Origin: Ignavibacteria bacterium
Lineage (GTDB): Bacteria > Bacteroidota > Ignavibacteria > Kapaibacteriales > UBA2268
Direction: 5' to 3'
Length of the DNA stretch: 64,000 nt
Assembly: GCA_016844745.1 (NCBI GenBank)
Contig: JAERMQ010000014.1
Location: forward strand, 1-64,000
Shown: positions 17,961-26,081 of the stretch, in pieces
Layout: every line of letters starts with the position of its first letter
Numbering within the stretch: the first letter of the stretch is position 1
Notes under the pieces: generated by a model
What the model was told of the DNA's origin: nothing
The model's input: only the letters and a program-made list of their open reading frames with translations
Database searches by the model: none
Translations under genes and position numbers: made by a program

Positions 17961-18042
17961 AAGAATGTCATTTGTAAGCGAAGTGAAGAATCCAGTCCCA
18001 ATGCGGTTTCTGGATTCTTCATTTCGCTTACAAATGACATTC
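17961..18042. repeat. Family A palindrome, copy A4
   Basis: Left arm AAGAATGTCATTTGTAAGCG, right arm CGCTTACAAATGACATTCT. Both arms carry TTTGTAAG where other copies have TTCGTAAG: a paired change. It lies just past the RND pump gene, between convergent genes, with GGGACAGCCTC nearby on the right as a remnant of the outer stem. Confidence 0.82.
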
Positions 18043-18095
18043 TACTTTACTTTTGGGACAGCCTCGAAAGAGATTTAAAACGAATATTAAAAAAT

Positions 18096-18413
18096 TTAAA
18101 TAATCACAATCCCATTCTTTAATATTTCGTCCCTGACAAAGAAGCTATTTTCAAAGTCCTCCCGGCGAAATGGTAAAGGTGATACATCCCATTCTGCAAC
18201 GGCTTTGAATTTCCTCAACCTGCTTTTATCCTCAAATCTATCACCTGTGAAATCATCAGAAACAATTGCCAAATCTATATCACTCCATTCATCATTCGTC
18301 CCTTTTACATAAGAGTCAAATAAAATGGCTTTTTGAATATGGATTTGATTCCTTTCTAATTCCGATAGAAATTTATTTATTTTTTCATATATCAGAGCAG
18401 AGATTTCAACCAT
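18096..18413 (-). CDS. Orphan minimal nucleotidyltransferase (MNT) fold protein
   Basis: This 105-residue protein matches the small nucleotidyltransferase proteins that usually act as antitoxin partners of HEPN toxins (HEPN-MNT pairs). The key stretch is LFDSYVKGTNDEWSDIDLAIVS: the SDID acidic pair is present, but the usual GS of the GSYxxG motif is DS, so activity may be altered. No HEPN gene is adjacent. Upstream, GGAGG at 18467-18471 precedes an ATG (18458) that ends after five codons, followed by a 12-codon ORF that overlaps the MNT start; this could be the remnant of a deleted partner. The last residues are plain and no second domain is visible. Confidence 0.7.
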   Translation of the reverse strand: MVEISALIYEKINKFLSELERNQIHIQKAILFDSYVKGTNDEWSDIDLAIVSDDFTGDRFEDKSRLRKFKAVAEWDVSPLPFRREDFENSFFVRDEILKNGIVII

Positions 18414-18585
18414 TGGTAAAATTCCATAATTCCTGTTGATTCATAATATTTTTGTCATTACTAATTCCTCCAATGTAGCAAATTAATAAATTATTTATTT
18501 ACATGAAACAATAAGAATGCTATTTAGAACATTTGCAAAACTTCCTTCACAATATTGCGAAGTCATATTTATAAGCATATTTCCT

Positions 18586-18616
18586 TTTTTAAATCCCTGA
18601 CTTTGTCTTATTTTTG
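18586..18616 (+). promoter_or_regulatory. Candidate promoter of rfaE1
   Basis: TATTTTTG at 18609-18616 matches TAnnTTTG. The partner element 19 nt upstream is TTTT, three of four bases of TTTG. The predicted leader is about 26 nt. Confidence 0.45.
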
Positions 18617-18648
18617 CATATTATTTGGAAGACCTAAAATCAGGGATT

Positions 18649-19629
18649 ATGGTAAATGTTGAGTTAAATAGGGCAAAGGAAATTTTAACACTCTGCCAGG
18701 GTGCAACAGTAGCGGTTATCGGCGATGTAATGTTAGACCGTTTCTTTTGGGGTAATGTTTCGCGAATCTCACCCGAAGCACCCGTGCCGGTTGTGGATAT
18801 AGAATCTGAAACGGCTCATTTAGGAGGAGCAGCTAACGTTGCAAGCAATCTGAAATCCCTTGGGATTAATCCTTTGCTATGCGGGACCGTCGGCTCGGAT
18901 TTCTCCGGTAAAATATTCATCGATATAGCCAAGCAGGCAGGCATTCCGGATACCGGTATATATATTAACAACAAACGCCCGACTACAGTCAAAACAAGAA
19001 TAATCGGAAATAATCAGCATATAGTCCGCCTCGATAGAGAAGAACGTGAACGTATAGAATCCGACTGCGAAGATTTTATCCTAAATACTTTGAAAAACGC
19101 TACCGGACTTACTTCATTAATTTTTGAGGATTATAATAAAGGAGTGGTGACAGCTTCCCTTATCAGGCGAGTAACTAAATGGGCAAACCAAAACAATGTA
19201 CAGGTCTATATCGACCCGAAATTCGATAATTTTTTTGAATTTAAAAATACTACAGTCTTCAAACCGAATTTAAAGGAAGCCCAAAGGGCATTAGGATTCA
19301 CAATAAAAAGCCAGGAAGATGTTGTAAATGCCGGCAAAATGCTGCTCGAAAAATTATCATGTAAAAATGTACTGTTAACTCTTGGTAAAGACGGCATGGT
19401 TTTGTTCGAGGATAATGGCGATGTATCATCGGTCGAAACAAAAGCGCTTAAGGTAGCCGACGTATCCGGAGCCGGAGATACGGCAATTGCATCATTAGCC
19501 GCAGCTTTGGCAGGCGGCGCTACGGTTAAGGAAGCTGCCACTCTGGCAAATACTGCTGCCGGTATAGTTTGCGAGCAGCCCGGAATTGTTTCCGTCACGG
19601 TTAATGAAATTTTAGACAGGATTATTTAA
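18649..19629 (+). CDS. rfaE1: D-glycero-beta-D-manno-heptose-7-phosphate kinase (RfaE domain I)
   Basis: This 326-residue PfkB-family kinase makes heptose 1,7-bisphosphate on the way to ADP-heptose for the LPS inner core. Diagnostic features are GDVMLDRFFWGNVSRISPEAPVPVV at the N-terminus, LGGAANVASNLKSLG for sugar binding, and SGAGDT with the catalytic base Asp277. I prefer the ATG at 18649, which follows AGGGA, over an in-frame TTG at 18625. In E. coli this enzyme is fused to the adenylyltransferase as HldE; here it stands alone and the second half is a separate gene 238 nt downstream, with a palindrome in between. Confidence 0.93.
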   Translation: MVNVELNRAKEILTLCQGATVAVIGDVMLDRFFWGNVSRISPEAPVPVVDIESETAHLGGAANVASNLKSLGINPLLCGTVGSDFSGKIFIDIAKQAGIPDTGIYINNKRPTTVKTRIIGNNQHIVRLDREERERIESDCEDFILNTLKNATGLTSLIFEDYNKGVVTASLIRRVTKWANQNNVQVYIDPKFDNFFEFKNTTVFKPNLKEAQRALGFTIKSQEDVVNAGKMLLEKLSCKNVLLTLGKDGMVLFEDNGDVSSVETKALKVADVSGAGDTAIASLAAALAGGATVKEAATLANTAAGIVCEQPGIVSVTVNEILDRII

Positions 19630-19691
19630 TTAAATTTTTTTATAAAACAAATTTTCATTCTTTCCATGAGCTTGAGTGAAAAGTCAATATT

Positions 19692-19779
19692 AGAAGAATG
19701 TCATTCGTAAGCGAAGTGAAGAATCCAGTAGCAGTACTGGGACTGGATTCTTCACTTCGCTTACGAATGACATTCTTCT
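19692..19779. repeat. Family A palindrome, copy A5 (perfect 38-bp arms)
   Basis: The left arm (from 19692) and the right arm (to 19779) are perfectly complementary over 38 bp around a loop of about 12 nt. Both arms carry the GTAAGCGAAGTG subtype. It separates rfaE1 from rfaE2. Confidence 0.9.
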
Positions 19780-19866
19780 TGACTTGATAAACTGTTGTGC
19801 TTGCAGAAATGAAATTTTGGATAAATTAACAATAATGATGGATATTGAATAAAAAAAAGGATTTTT

Positions 19867-20334
19867 ATGCTAATAACCACGGAACGAGTTCTTACTCTTT
19901 CAAATTATTATCGCAGCTCAGGTAAAAAAATAGTTTTTACAAACGGATGCTTCGATGTGCTGCACGCAGGTCATGTGCGCTATCTCAACGAAGCGGCTAA
20001 ATTAGGTGACAGCCTGTTTATCGGATTAAACGACGATGCTTCTGTAAGAAAGCTTAAGGGAAACGGACGTCCGATTAATTCCCAGGATGATAGAGTTGAG
20101 GTTCTTTCAGCCTTGCGTGCAATAGATTTTATAGTATTATTTTCAGAAGATACGCCTCTCAACCTGATTGATTTAATCAAACCCGATGTTTTGGTAAAAG
20201 GTGGCGATTATAATGCCGACGACATAGTTGGCGCCGATATAGTCAGGAAAAATGGCGGCGAAGTAGTTGTTATCCCATTACTCGAAGGCAGGTCAACAAG
20301 TTCGCTTATTGATAAAATGTCAAAAGCAAAATAA
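19867..20334 (+). CDS. rfaE2: D-glycero-beta-D-manno-heptose-1-phosphate adenylyltransferase (RfaE domain II)
   Basis: This 155-residue nucleotidyltransferase of the cytidylyltransferase superfamily transfers AMP to heptose-1-phosphate, giving ADP-D,D-heptose. FTNGCFDVLHAGHVRYL holds the HxGH nucleotide-binding motif at residues 33-36, and the C-terminal GGEVVVIPLLEGRSTSSLIDK gives the second family signature (RSTS). It acts directly after RfaE1, whose gene lies upstream in the same direction. The stop is 4 nt before the start of the glutaminyl cyclase gene, so those two are likely co-translated. Confidence 0.93.
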   Translation: MLITTERVLTLSNYYRSSGKKIVFTNGCFDVLHAGHVRYLNEAAKLGDSLFIGLNDDASVRKLKGNGRPINSQDDRVEVLSALRAIDFIVLFSEDTPLNLIDLIKPDVLVKGGDYNADDIVGADIVRKNGGEVVVIPLLEGRSTSSLIDKMSKAK

Positions 20335-20338
20335 TTCT

Positions 20339-21226
20339 ATGTATATATTTTTAGTATTTTTATTGCTTTCTGCTTCTCAAATGCTTAGTTGTACGAGCGA
20401 AAGGAAAGATTTATCCGAAGGTAATCTCAAAACAAATAATTCAGTCAAGACATATTACGCAACAGATTCAACCAATTCAAACCAATCAATTAATAAGAAT
20501 ATTCCTACTATTTCTTCAACTAAACAAGTAAAAAATTATATAGTCAAAATTATTGCAAAGAATCCTCATGATAACAAGGCATATACACAAGGCTTGGTTT
20601 ATTACAAAGGCTACTTATATGAAAGCACGGGATTGCACAATCATTCCACTTTGCGAAAAGTCGATATCAAGACAGGAAAAGTGCTTCAATTAATAGGTCT
20701 GGAGCCGCGCTACTTTGCTGAAGGACTGACAATTTATAAAGATAAATTTTATCAATTGACATGGGAAACCCGAACAGGATTCGTTTATGATTTCCCAAGT
20801 ATGAAAATCTCCGATACATTCGTTTATCAAGGTGAAGGCTGGGGTTTGACTCATAATGGCGAAGAGCTTATTATGAGCGATGGTACGAATGTTATACGAT
20901 TTCTTTCCACGGAGGATTATTCAGTCAGAAGAATAATAGCGGTTCAGTCCGAAGGTAAACCTGTTATGTACCTGAATGAGTTGGAATATATAAATGGAAT
21001 GATTTGGTCTAATGTTTGGCAGTCGAATGAAATTATGATTATCGACCCCTATTCCGGCAACGTTACCGGAAAAATCGATGCATCATCTCTACTCCATGCT
21101 CTTGATAAAAGCTATGATATTGAAGTTCTGAACGGCATTGCTTATGATTCTGAAACCGGCAAAATTTATCTTACCGGCAAGAACTGGCCCAATGTTTTCG
21201 AAGTTGAATTGGAAGAAAAGAAGTAA
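20339..21226 (+). CDS. Glutaminyl-peptide cyclotransferase, lipoprotein
   Basis: This 295-residue protein begins with a lipoprotein signal (MYIFLVFLLLSASQMLSC; Cys18 lipidated). It then shows the plant/bacterial-type glutamine cyclotransferase beta-propeller signatures: YTQGLVYYKGYLYESTG, STLRKVDIKTGKV, FAEGLTIYKDKFYQLTW and the later LNELEYINGMIWSNVW. The enzyme turns N-terminal Gln into pyroglutamate on exported proteins, which in Bacteroidota protects secreted and periplasmic proteins whose signal peptides are cut before Gln. That fits this window, where several signal peptides end AQ (TolC, Skp, BamA and T9SS proteins). An upstream in-frame start at 20267 would lie inside rfaE2 and is rejected. 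Confidence 0.88.
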   Translation: MYIFLVFLLLSASQMLSCTSERKDLSEGNLKTNNSVKTYYATDSTNSNQSINKNIPTISSTKQVKNYIVKIIAKNPHDNKAYTQGLVYYKGYLYESTGLHNHSTLRKVDIKTGKVLQLIGLEPRYFAEGLTIYKDKFYQLTWETRTGFVYDFPSMKISDTFVYQGEGWGLTHNGEELIMSDGTNVIRFLSTEDYSVRRIIAVQSEGKPVMYLNELEYINGMIWSNVWQSNEIMIIDPYSGNVTGKIDASSLLHALDKSYDIEVLNGIAYDSETGKIYLTGKNWPNVFEVELEEKK

Positions 21227-21285
21227 AATTATTGAGAATTCTAATAAATGTTCTTTTTATTTTATGCTAATAAAATTAAGAAATA

Positions 21286-21370
21286 GAAGAAAGTCATTCT
21301 GAACGAAGTGAAGAATCCAGTCCCAATCCTGTTACTGGATTCTTCACTTCGTTCAGAATGACTTTCTTCT
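21286..21370. repeat. Family A palindrome, copy A6 (perfect 36-bp arms with paired variant)
   Basis: The left arm begins AGAAGAAAGTCATTCTGAAC and the right arm ends GTTCAGAATGACTTTCTTCT. Other copies have ATGTCATT/AATGACAT, so the same A-T change was made in both arms. Subtype TGAACGAAGTG in both arms. Confidence 0.9.
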
Positions 21371-21447
21371 TACTTTAAATACTACAACATTATTGATTTA
21401 CATTTTAAATTACTTATATAAAAAATATTTAAAATTGAGTTAAAATC

Positions 21448-22275
21448 ATGCTTTGCAGAATATGTAATTCGGGAAATACCGGGCAATTCAAGTTCGGAAA
21501 AACACAATTAATTCAATGTAATGACTGCAAAGCCGTTTATTTAAGCCAATTCCCTTCAAACGAATATCTCGATGAATACTATTCAAAGCAATATCAATTA
21601 AAGAAAGGCGATTCTCTTTTCCTTGAACAAAGACGCCTACACAGACTTCCCGAACAACTTTTTCTTATCAATAAAATCTCTCATTATATAAAGACACCTG
21701 CACGGTTGCTGGATTTCGGCTGTGACAGAGGATATTTTATTGATGAAGCGCGCAGACATGGCTTTGATTGCTGCGGAACGGAGCAATCCATTTCAGCAGT
21801 GGAATATTGCCATCAAACCGGATTAAATGTCAGGAAGGATATTGATGATTTCGATGGGAAGTTTGATGTAATTACAATGTGGCACTGCTTAGAACATCTC
21901 CCAAATCCGAATGAAATAATATTTGAACTGAAAAGCCGCCTCAATCCAAATGGAATGCTTTTCGTTCGTGTTCCGGCTTTTGATTCATTTTGGGCTCAAA
22001 CCTTGAAGGAACGCTGGATTTGGTTCCAACACGAGAATCACCTTTTTCATTATACTTGCGATTCATTAAATAATTTATTTCATCAGAATGGCTTCCGAAC
22101 TGAATTTATTTATAAAACCAGACCTAATACCAGATTAACCACACATGCATACAAAATGAGCAGAAGCGCATTCCGCCAATTCTTCGGATTATCATTACCG
22201 TTACGAAAAAGAATCGGCAGAATTGTGGAGAGGATTACGGGAGTTGAGGTTTTCTCAGGCTTTAAAATGGATTAG
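21448..22275 (+). CDS. SAM-dependent methyltransferase with N-terminal zinc-ribbon-like Cys pairs
   Basis: This 275-residue protein begins with two Cys pairs (CRIC at residues 3-6 and CNDC about 20 residues later) that should bind zinc. A class I methyltransferase domain follows: motif I is LLDFGCDRGYFIDEA, the acidic motif II region is CCGTEQS, and the post-motif block is FDVITMWHCLEHLPNP, typical of the Methyltransf_23 type. The same architecture is common in surface-polysaccharide clusters, where the target is a nucleotide sugar or O-antigen. Here the neighbours are heptose genes upstream and repeats downstream, so the target is unknown. No signal peptide. Confidence 0.82.
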   Translation: MLCRICNSGNTGQFKFGKTQLIQCNDCKAVYLSQFPSNEYLDEYYSKQYQLKKGDSLFLEQRRLHRLPEQLFLINKISHYIKTPARLLDFGCDRGYFIDEARRHGFDCCGTEQSISAVEYCHQTGLNVRKDIDDFDGKFDVITMWHCLEHLPNPNEIIFELKSRLNPNGMLFVRVPAFDSFWAQTLKERWIWFQHENHLFHYTCDSLNNLFHQNGFRTEFIYKTRPNTRLTTHAYKMSRSAFRQFFGLSLPLRKRIGRIVERITGVEVFSGFKMD

Positions 22276-22605
22276 CTATGAATAACAATAGTACAGAATA
22301 AAGTGAGAATCCTGACTTAAAAGAGAATTTGCTTTGCGACTTTGCTCCTTTGCGGGCTTTGCGAACTTTGCGAGAAAAATTTTCACGCAAAGCCGCAAAG
22401 AGAGTAATTTTATAACAACTTTCTTTAGTATTTTTTCACGCAAAGCCGCAAAGAAAAAAAACTAAGATGAAAGAATTTTTCTTTTTTCAAAAGTTACATT
22501 AAATTGTATTTAAAACACTTTACCTCATATCGAAATAATTATCTCCAGCAATACAAACCTCCAATCAATAGATCCTTTACGTGAAAGGTATAATTGCAAA
22601 TTGGA
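22276..22605. other. Intergenic region with CGCAAAGCCGCAAAG repeats
   Basis: I see no gene here. From 22332 to 22401 TTTGCG words form a stem-loop (GGGCTTTGCG pairing with CGCAAAGCC), and a second copy of CACGCAAAGCCGCAAAGA lies at 22437-22454. The rest is AT-rich. Confidence 0.6.
22332..22457. repeat. Family F repeat (CACGCAAAGCCGCAAAG), copy F1
   Basis: Two direct copies of CACGCAAAGCCGCAAAGA (near 22384 and 22437); the first is preceded by complementary TTTGCGGGCTTTGCG words that can form a hairpin. The same unit recurs at 62012-62055. Confidence 0.75.
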
Positions 22606-22773
22606 TTAATGATTCTCTTTACTTTCTTTAGAGAAGTCTATTTTTTTAATAATACCATTCTCAGAAATAACAAGTTCCCTGCCATCCTTTTTGCTTTGAA
22701 TTATTAATTTATCAATTGCCCTTTGAGTTCCCCTCATGACTTTATCTCTTAATATTTCATGTTCTTTTTCCAT
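22606..22773 (-). CDS. Small hypothetical protein, 55 residues
   Basis: ATG at 22773 and TAA at 22606 frame a 55-residue, highly charged protein: MEKEHEILRDKVMRGTQRA at the start, then an amphipathic helix and a short beta-like tail (ELVISENGIIKKIDF). There is only a weak GGA upstream. It resembles no family I can name; the charge pattern (helix followed by a beta-hairpin) recalls small regulatory or antitoxin-like proteins, but that is a guess. It is too short to be certain as a gene, though the composition looks coding. Confidence 0.45.
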   Translation of the reverse strand: MEKEHEILRDKVMRGTQRAIDKLIIQSKKDGRELVISENGIIKKIDFSKESKENH

Positions 22774-22850
22774 ATTCTTTTTCCATGTTCTTCTTTCAAT
22801 TTATTCCAAATCACTTTCCTACAGTCAATAGGAACTTCTGACTTTAGGTA

Positions 22851-23291
22851 TCATTGCTTGCAAGTAAGGATTTCAAATGCTATAGCCATGCTGTTGGGAG
22901 AATGAGATTGCATTCGCAGACTTTTCACCCAATCAATATAAATACGTTGACGAATTGATATTAAATTGGCTTTAGTGTATTGATAACTATTTTTATTACA
23001 TATAGAAAGACCAACCAATAATGCAACATTTTCATTAATTAATAATTGTTTATTTGGGCTTTCGGCTTTATGATGGATAGGTTTTAATTTTCTAATCCAA
23101 AAGACTATAATACCGGCAATTTTTGCCTCATTAGGTTCTGATTGAAAACTTTTTAGACTATTCTGAGCCTGCTTATAAATTTCTCCGACAATATCCGCAT
23201 CTATATTTGTTTGGATTTTAAATGATTTTTCACAATAATTTGTTACATATAGTATCAGTCGCAATAAATCTACCTGTGACAGACTATCCAT
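22851..23291 (-). CDS. Hypothetical protein, 146 residues, second gene of an overlapping pair
   Basis: I do not recognise this protein. It is mostly helical and soluble, with few glycines; it contains Cys residues near positions 20, 96 and the C-terminus, and several Trp/Lys-rich segments (FWIRKLKPIHHKAESPNKQ). I chose the ATG at 23291 because AGGG lies 8 nt before it and because ATGGATAG overlaps the stop of the preceding 66-residue gene by 8 nt; the ATG at 23297 is too close to the Shine-Dalgarno. The tight overlap suggests that the two proteins work as a pair in fixed ratio, as in toxin-antitoxin or subunit pairs. Confidence 0.65.
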   Translation of the reverse strand: MDSLSQVDLLRLILYVTNYCEKSFKIQTNIDADIVGEIYKQAQNSLKSFQSEPNEAKIAGIIVFWIRKLKPIHHKAESPNKQLLINENVALLVGLSICNKNSYQYTKANLISIRQRIYIDWVKSLRMQSHSPNSMAIAFEILTCKQ

Positions 23292-23484
23292 GAACATTTC
23301 CCTTAATGTAATACGGAGGTACTTTCATTTCTTCAAAAAAATCTGCATCTAAAGTTTTAATTAGATTATCAAACCCCTCAATAATACCTTCGGTTGTCAG
23401 TTCAACCCCTTCGTTTTTACTAAAAACAGAACCAAAAAGTTCAGGATTAAAATCAGAATCTTTAACTTGAATAATATCTGCCAT
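23284..23484 (-). CDS. Hypothetical protein, 66 residues, first gene of an overlapping pair
   Basis: A 66-residue acidic protein (MADIIQVKDSDFNPELFGS... ending PPYYIKGNVHG) with no recognisable family. GAGG stands 6-7 nt before the ATG at 23484, and a Bacteroidota-like promoter lies upstream in the gap after recG. Its stop overlaps the start of the 146-residue gene. Small acidic first gene plus larger, more basic second gene is the layout often seen for antitoxin-toxin pairs, but no toxin fold can be read from either sequence. Confidence 0.65.
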   Translation of the reverse strand: MADIIQVKDSDFNPELFGSVFSKNEGVELTTEGIIEGFDNLIKTLDADFFEEMKVPPYYIKGNVHG

Positions 23485-23530
23485 CGTAAACCTCGCCCCT
23501 CATAGGTTATACAATATTAATTATTTAATA

Positions 23531-23561
23531 CAAAAATATATTGTTTTTTCATTAAAAGCAA
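23531..23561 (-). promoter_or_regulatory. Candidate promoter of the overlapping 66/146-residue gene pair
   Basis: On the minus strand, TTG (23561-23559), a 20-nt spacer and TATTTTTG (23538-23531) match the Bacteroidota promoter form. Leader about 40 nt to the ATG at 23484. It lies after the recG stop, so the pair need not depend on recG transcription. Confidence 0.45.
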
Positions 23562-23592
23562 CGTTTTTCTTTAATATTTATTATACCACACC

Positions 23593-25821
23593 CTACGCCA
23601 CATCAAAATAATTATCACCCGAACCATAAGTTTTCTTATAATTCAATTTGATTATTTCATTCTCCGGCTTGCGCAGATGCGGGTCAGCATCGATAATTGA
23701 AAATACTTCACGTCTGGCAGCAGTGATTATATCGCCGTCAGTCACCAAATCAGCATATTTGAATTCCGGCAGCCCTGCCTGACGTGTTCCCAATATATCA
23801 CCGGGTCCCCTCAATTTCAAATCAATCTCGGAAATTTTAAAGCCATCTGTCGTTTCTTCCATCGTTTTTAAGCGAACAAATACTGCTTTCCTGTCCTCCT
23901 GGGCAATGGATTTGTTCTTGAGGGGATATTGGAACTTGTCTTTGGTAGCAAGGTAGCAATAAGACTGCTCAGAGCCGCGCCCCACCCTGCCGCGTAATTG
24001 ATGCAACTGCGATAATCCGAAGCGCTCGGCATTTTCAATCAGCATTACAGTAGCATTGGGAATATCAATTCCCACTTCGATTACGGTAGTTGCAACGAGA
24101 ATGGAAAATTCCTTATTCAAAAATTTGAGCATCGTTTCGTCTTTCTCATACCAGAACAATTGCCCATGCAACAAACCACAAGGTATTGAGGGAAAAATCT
24201 CAGTCCTCAATGTCTCGAAATGCTCCGTAGCAGCTTTCAATTCAAGCTTTTCACTTTTTTCAACCAATGGATAAACGATAAATGCCTGTCTGCCTAATTG
24301 AATTTGTGATTTGATAAAATCATGAACCGAAGGCAATTGACTCTCGAATGTTATCACAGTCCTGATTGGCTTTCGATTTGCCGGCATTTCCCGAATTATA
24401 GATACATCCAAATCGCCGTAAACCGTCATAGAAAGCGTTCGTGGTATTGGGGTAGCCGTCATTACCAAAACATGTGGCGAAGAGCCGTCTCCTAAAGAAT
24501 TTGAGGCTAATTTACGCAATTCTGCGCGCTGTGCAACCCCGAAACGATGCTGCTCATCTATAATTACGTAACCCAGCATGTTATATTCGATTTCGGATTG
24601 GAACATTGCATGAGTTCCGACAATAACATTGGTTTTACCGCTTTGAATATCTTCAAGTGCCTGCCGGCGAACCTTCACACGCTGGGCTCCAACTAATTGG
24701 GTTATATGCAATCCTAATGGTTCTAAGTAGTTTTTCAGATTTTTGTAATGCTGCTCGGCTAATAATTCAGTCGGAGCCATGAAAGCAGTCTGCAAGCCGT
24801 TATCAATTGCCATTAATATTGTTAATATCGCAACTATGGTTTTACCCGAACCTACATCTCCTTGCAGGAGACGATTCATCGGACTTCCCGAATTAAAATC
24901 TTCATCAATCTCTTTGAGGACTTTTTTCTGGTCGCCGGTTAATTTGAATGGAAGAGTATCGAATAGTTTTCGTGCTAAAGAGCTTCTGTTCGGTAATTTG
25001 ATACCGGCTTCCTTTATTTTCATTCCTTTGTAACGCAATCCGATAAATAATTGGAAGTAAAATAGTTCTTCAAATTTTATCCTGTATTTTGCTCGTTCGA
25101 TTTCATGAGGATTCTGAGGGAAATGCAACTGGCTTATAGCGCTTTTCGCCGATGGTAATTCAAATTTTTTAATTATAAATTCCGGTAGGGTTTCCATGAT
25201 TTCAGTTTCCAATTCCTCGAAAGCCTTTGCTACCACACTACTCATGAGTTTTTTGGAAATACCGGCGCTTTTCATTTTATCGGTAATCCGGTATTTAGGC
25301 AGAATTGCTCCTTCCCGATAGAGTTTTTCATCTTCGGATTCGATTACCTCAATATCAGGATGATTGAAAACTACTTTTCCATAATCAAATTCAGGTCTGC
25401 CGCTGACAGCAACGAAATCACCCTCTTTATAAACTTTATCGAAATATTCGGACCGGTTCCAAAACACTACCTTTGCAATAGCGCCACTGCCGTCATTCAG
25501 GGTTAAAGAGAGCATTTTCCTTTTACCACCGAGTTGACGGACGTTTTTAAGAGTAATATTTGCAAGGATAGTAATTTCAGAATAAAACTTAATATTTTCG
25601 GGTTTTGAGTCGGAAGTAAATAAATCGTCCTTCTGGAGGCTCATCGTTAATTCACGAATGGAAGATGCCGTATTCCTGTCGATATATGAGCGTGGAAAAT
25701 AATAAATAAAGTCTCTTAAAGTAAGAAGTCCTTCTGCAGCAAAAGCCTCTGCACGATGTGGTCCAATTCCTTTAGTGAATTGAAGAGGACTTATTTCTTT
25801 AGTAATTTTTGCGTCTGGCAT
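23593..25821 (-). CDS. recG: ATP-dependent DNA helicase RecG
   Basis: This 742-residue protein is a little longer than E. coli RecG (693). It has the N-terminal wedge/OB region (ISPLQFTKGIGPHRAEAF; later MLSLTLNDGSGAIAKVVFWN), then the helicase core: Walker A GDVGSGKT at about 321-328, DEQH box in VIIDEQHRFGVAQR, motif III VMTATPIPRTL, and motif VI QLRGRVGRG. The C-terminal RecG signature SEIDLKLRGPGDILGTRQAG is present. It remodels stalled forks and branched DNA. The ATG at 25821 is followed by the conserved N-terminus, and upstream lies only a low-complexity tract, so its promoter is not clear. Confidence 0.96.
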   Translation of the reverse strand: MPDAKITKEISPLQFTKGIGPHRAEAFAAEGLLTLRDFIYYFPRSYIDRNTASSIRELTMSLQKDDLFTSDSKPENIKFYSEITILANITLKNVRQLGGKRKMLSLTLNDGSGAIAKVVFWNRSEYFDKVYKEGDFVAVSGRPEFDYGKVVFNHPDIEVIESEDEKLYREGAILPKYRITDKMKSAGISKKLMSSVVAKAFEELETEIMETLPEFIIKKFELPSAKSAISQLHFPQNPHEIERAKYRIKFEELFYFQLFIGLRYKGMKIKEAGIKLPNRSSLARKLFDTLPFKLTGDQKKVLKEIDEDFNSGSPMNRLLQGDVGSGKTIVAILTILMAIDNGLQTAFMAPTELLAEQHYKNLKNYLEPLGLHITQLVGAQRVKVRRQALEDIQSGKTNVIVGTHAMFQSEIEYNMLGYVIIDEQHRFGVAQRAELRKLASNSLGDGSSPHVLVMTATPIPRTLSMTVYGDLDVSIIREMPANRKPIRTVITFESQLPSVHDFIKSQIQLGRQAFIVYPLVEKSEKLELKAATEHFETLRTEIFPSIPCGLLHGQLFWYEKDETMLKFLNKEFSILVATTVIEVGIDIPNATVMLIENAERFGLSQLHQLRGRVGRGSEQSYCYLATKDKFQYPLKNKSIAQEDRKAVFVRLKTMEETTDGFKISEIDLKLRGPGDILGTRQAGLPEFKYADLVTDGDIITAARREVFSIIDADPHLRKPENEIIKLNYKKTYGSGDNYFDVA

Positions 25822-25875
25822 TATTTTGGAATAGTATATGGTGGGATTATCCGAACTATTCTCTAATTATTTTTT

Positions 25876-26080
25876 CACTTTCACTTTTCACTTTCACTTT
25901 CACTTTTCACTTTCCACTTTCACTTTTCACTTTCACTTTTCACTTTCCACTTTCACTTTTCACTTTCACTTTCCACTTTCCACTTTCACTTTCACTTTTC
26001 ACTTTTCACTTTCCACTTTCCACTTTCCACTTTCCACTTTCCACTTTCACTTTCACTTTTCACTTTCACTTTTCACTTTC
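25876..26080. repeat. Low-complexity tract of CACTTT/CACTTTT/CACTTTC words
   Basis: About 205 bp made almost only of the words CACTTT, CACTTTT and CACTTTC in irregular order (AAAGTG on the minus strand). It lies between the recG start and the stop of a lipoprotein gene; long apparent ORFs over it are artefacts of composition. Confidence 0.9.
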
Positions 26081-26081
26081 A

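Noticed and set aside
20267-20338. N-terminal extension of the glutaminyl cyclase inside rfaE2
   Set aside because: The lipoprotein signal begins at 20339; the extension is rfaE2 sequence in another frame.
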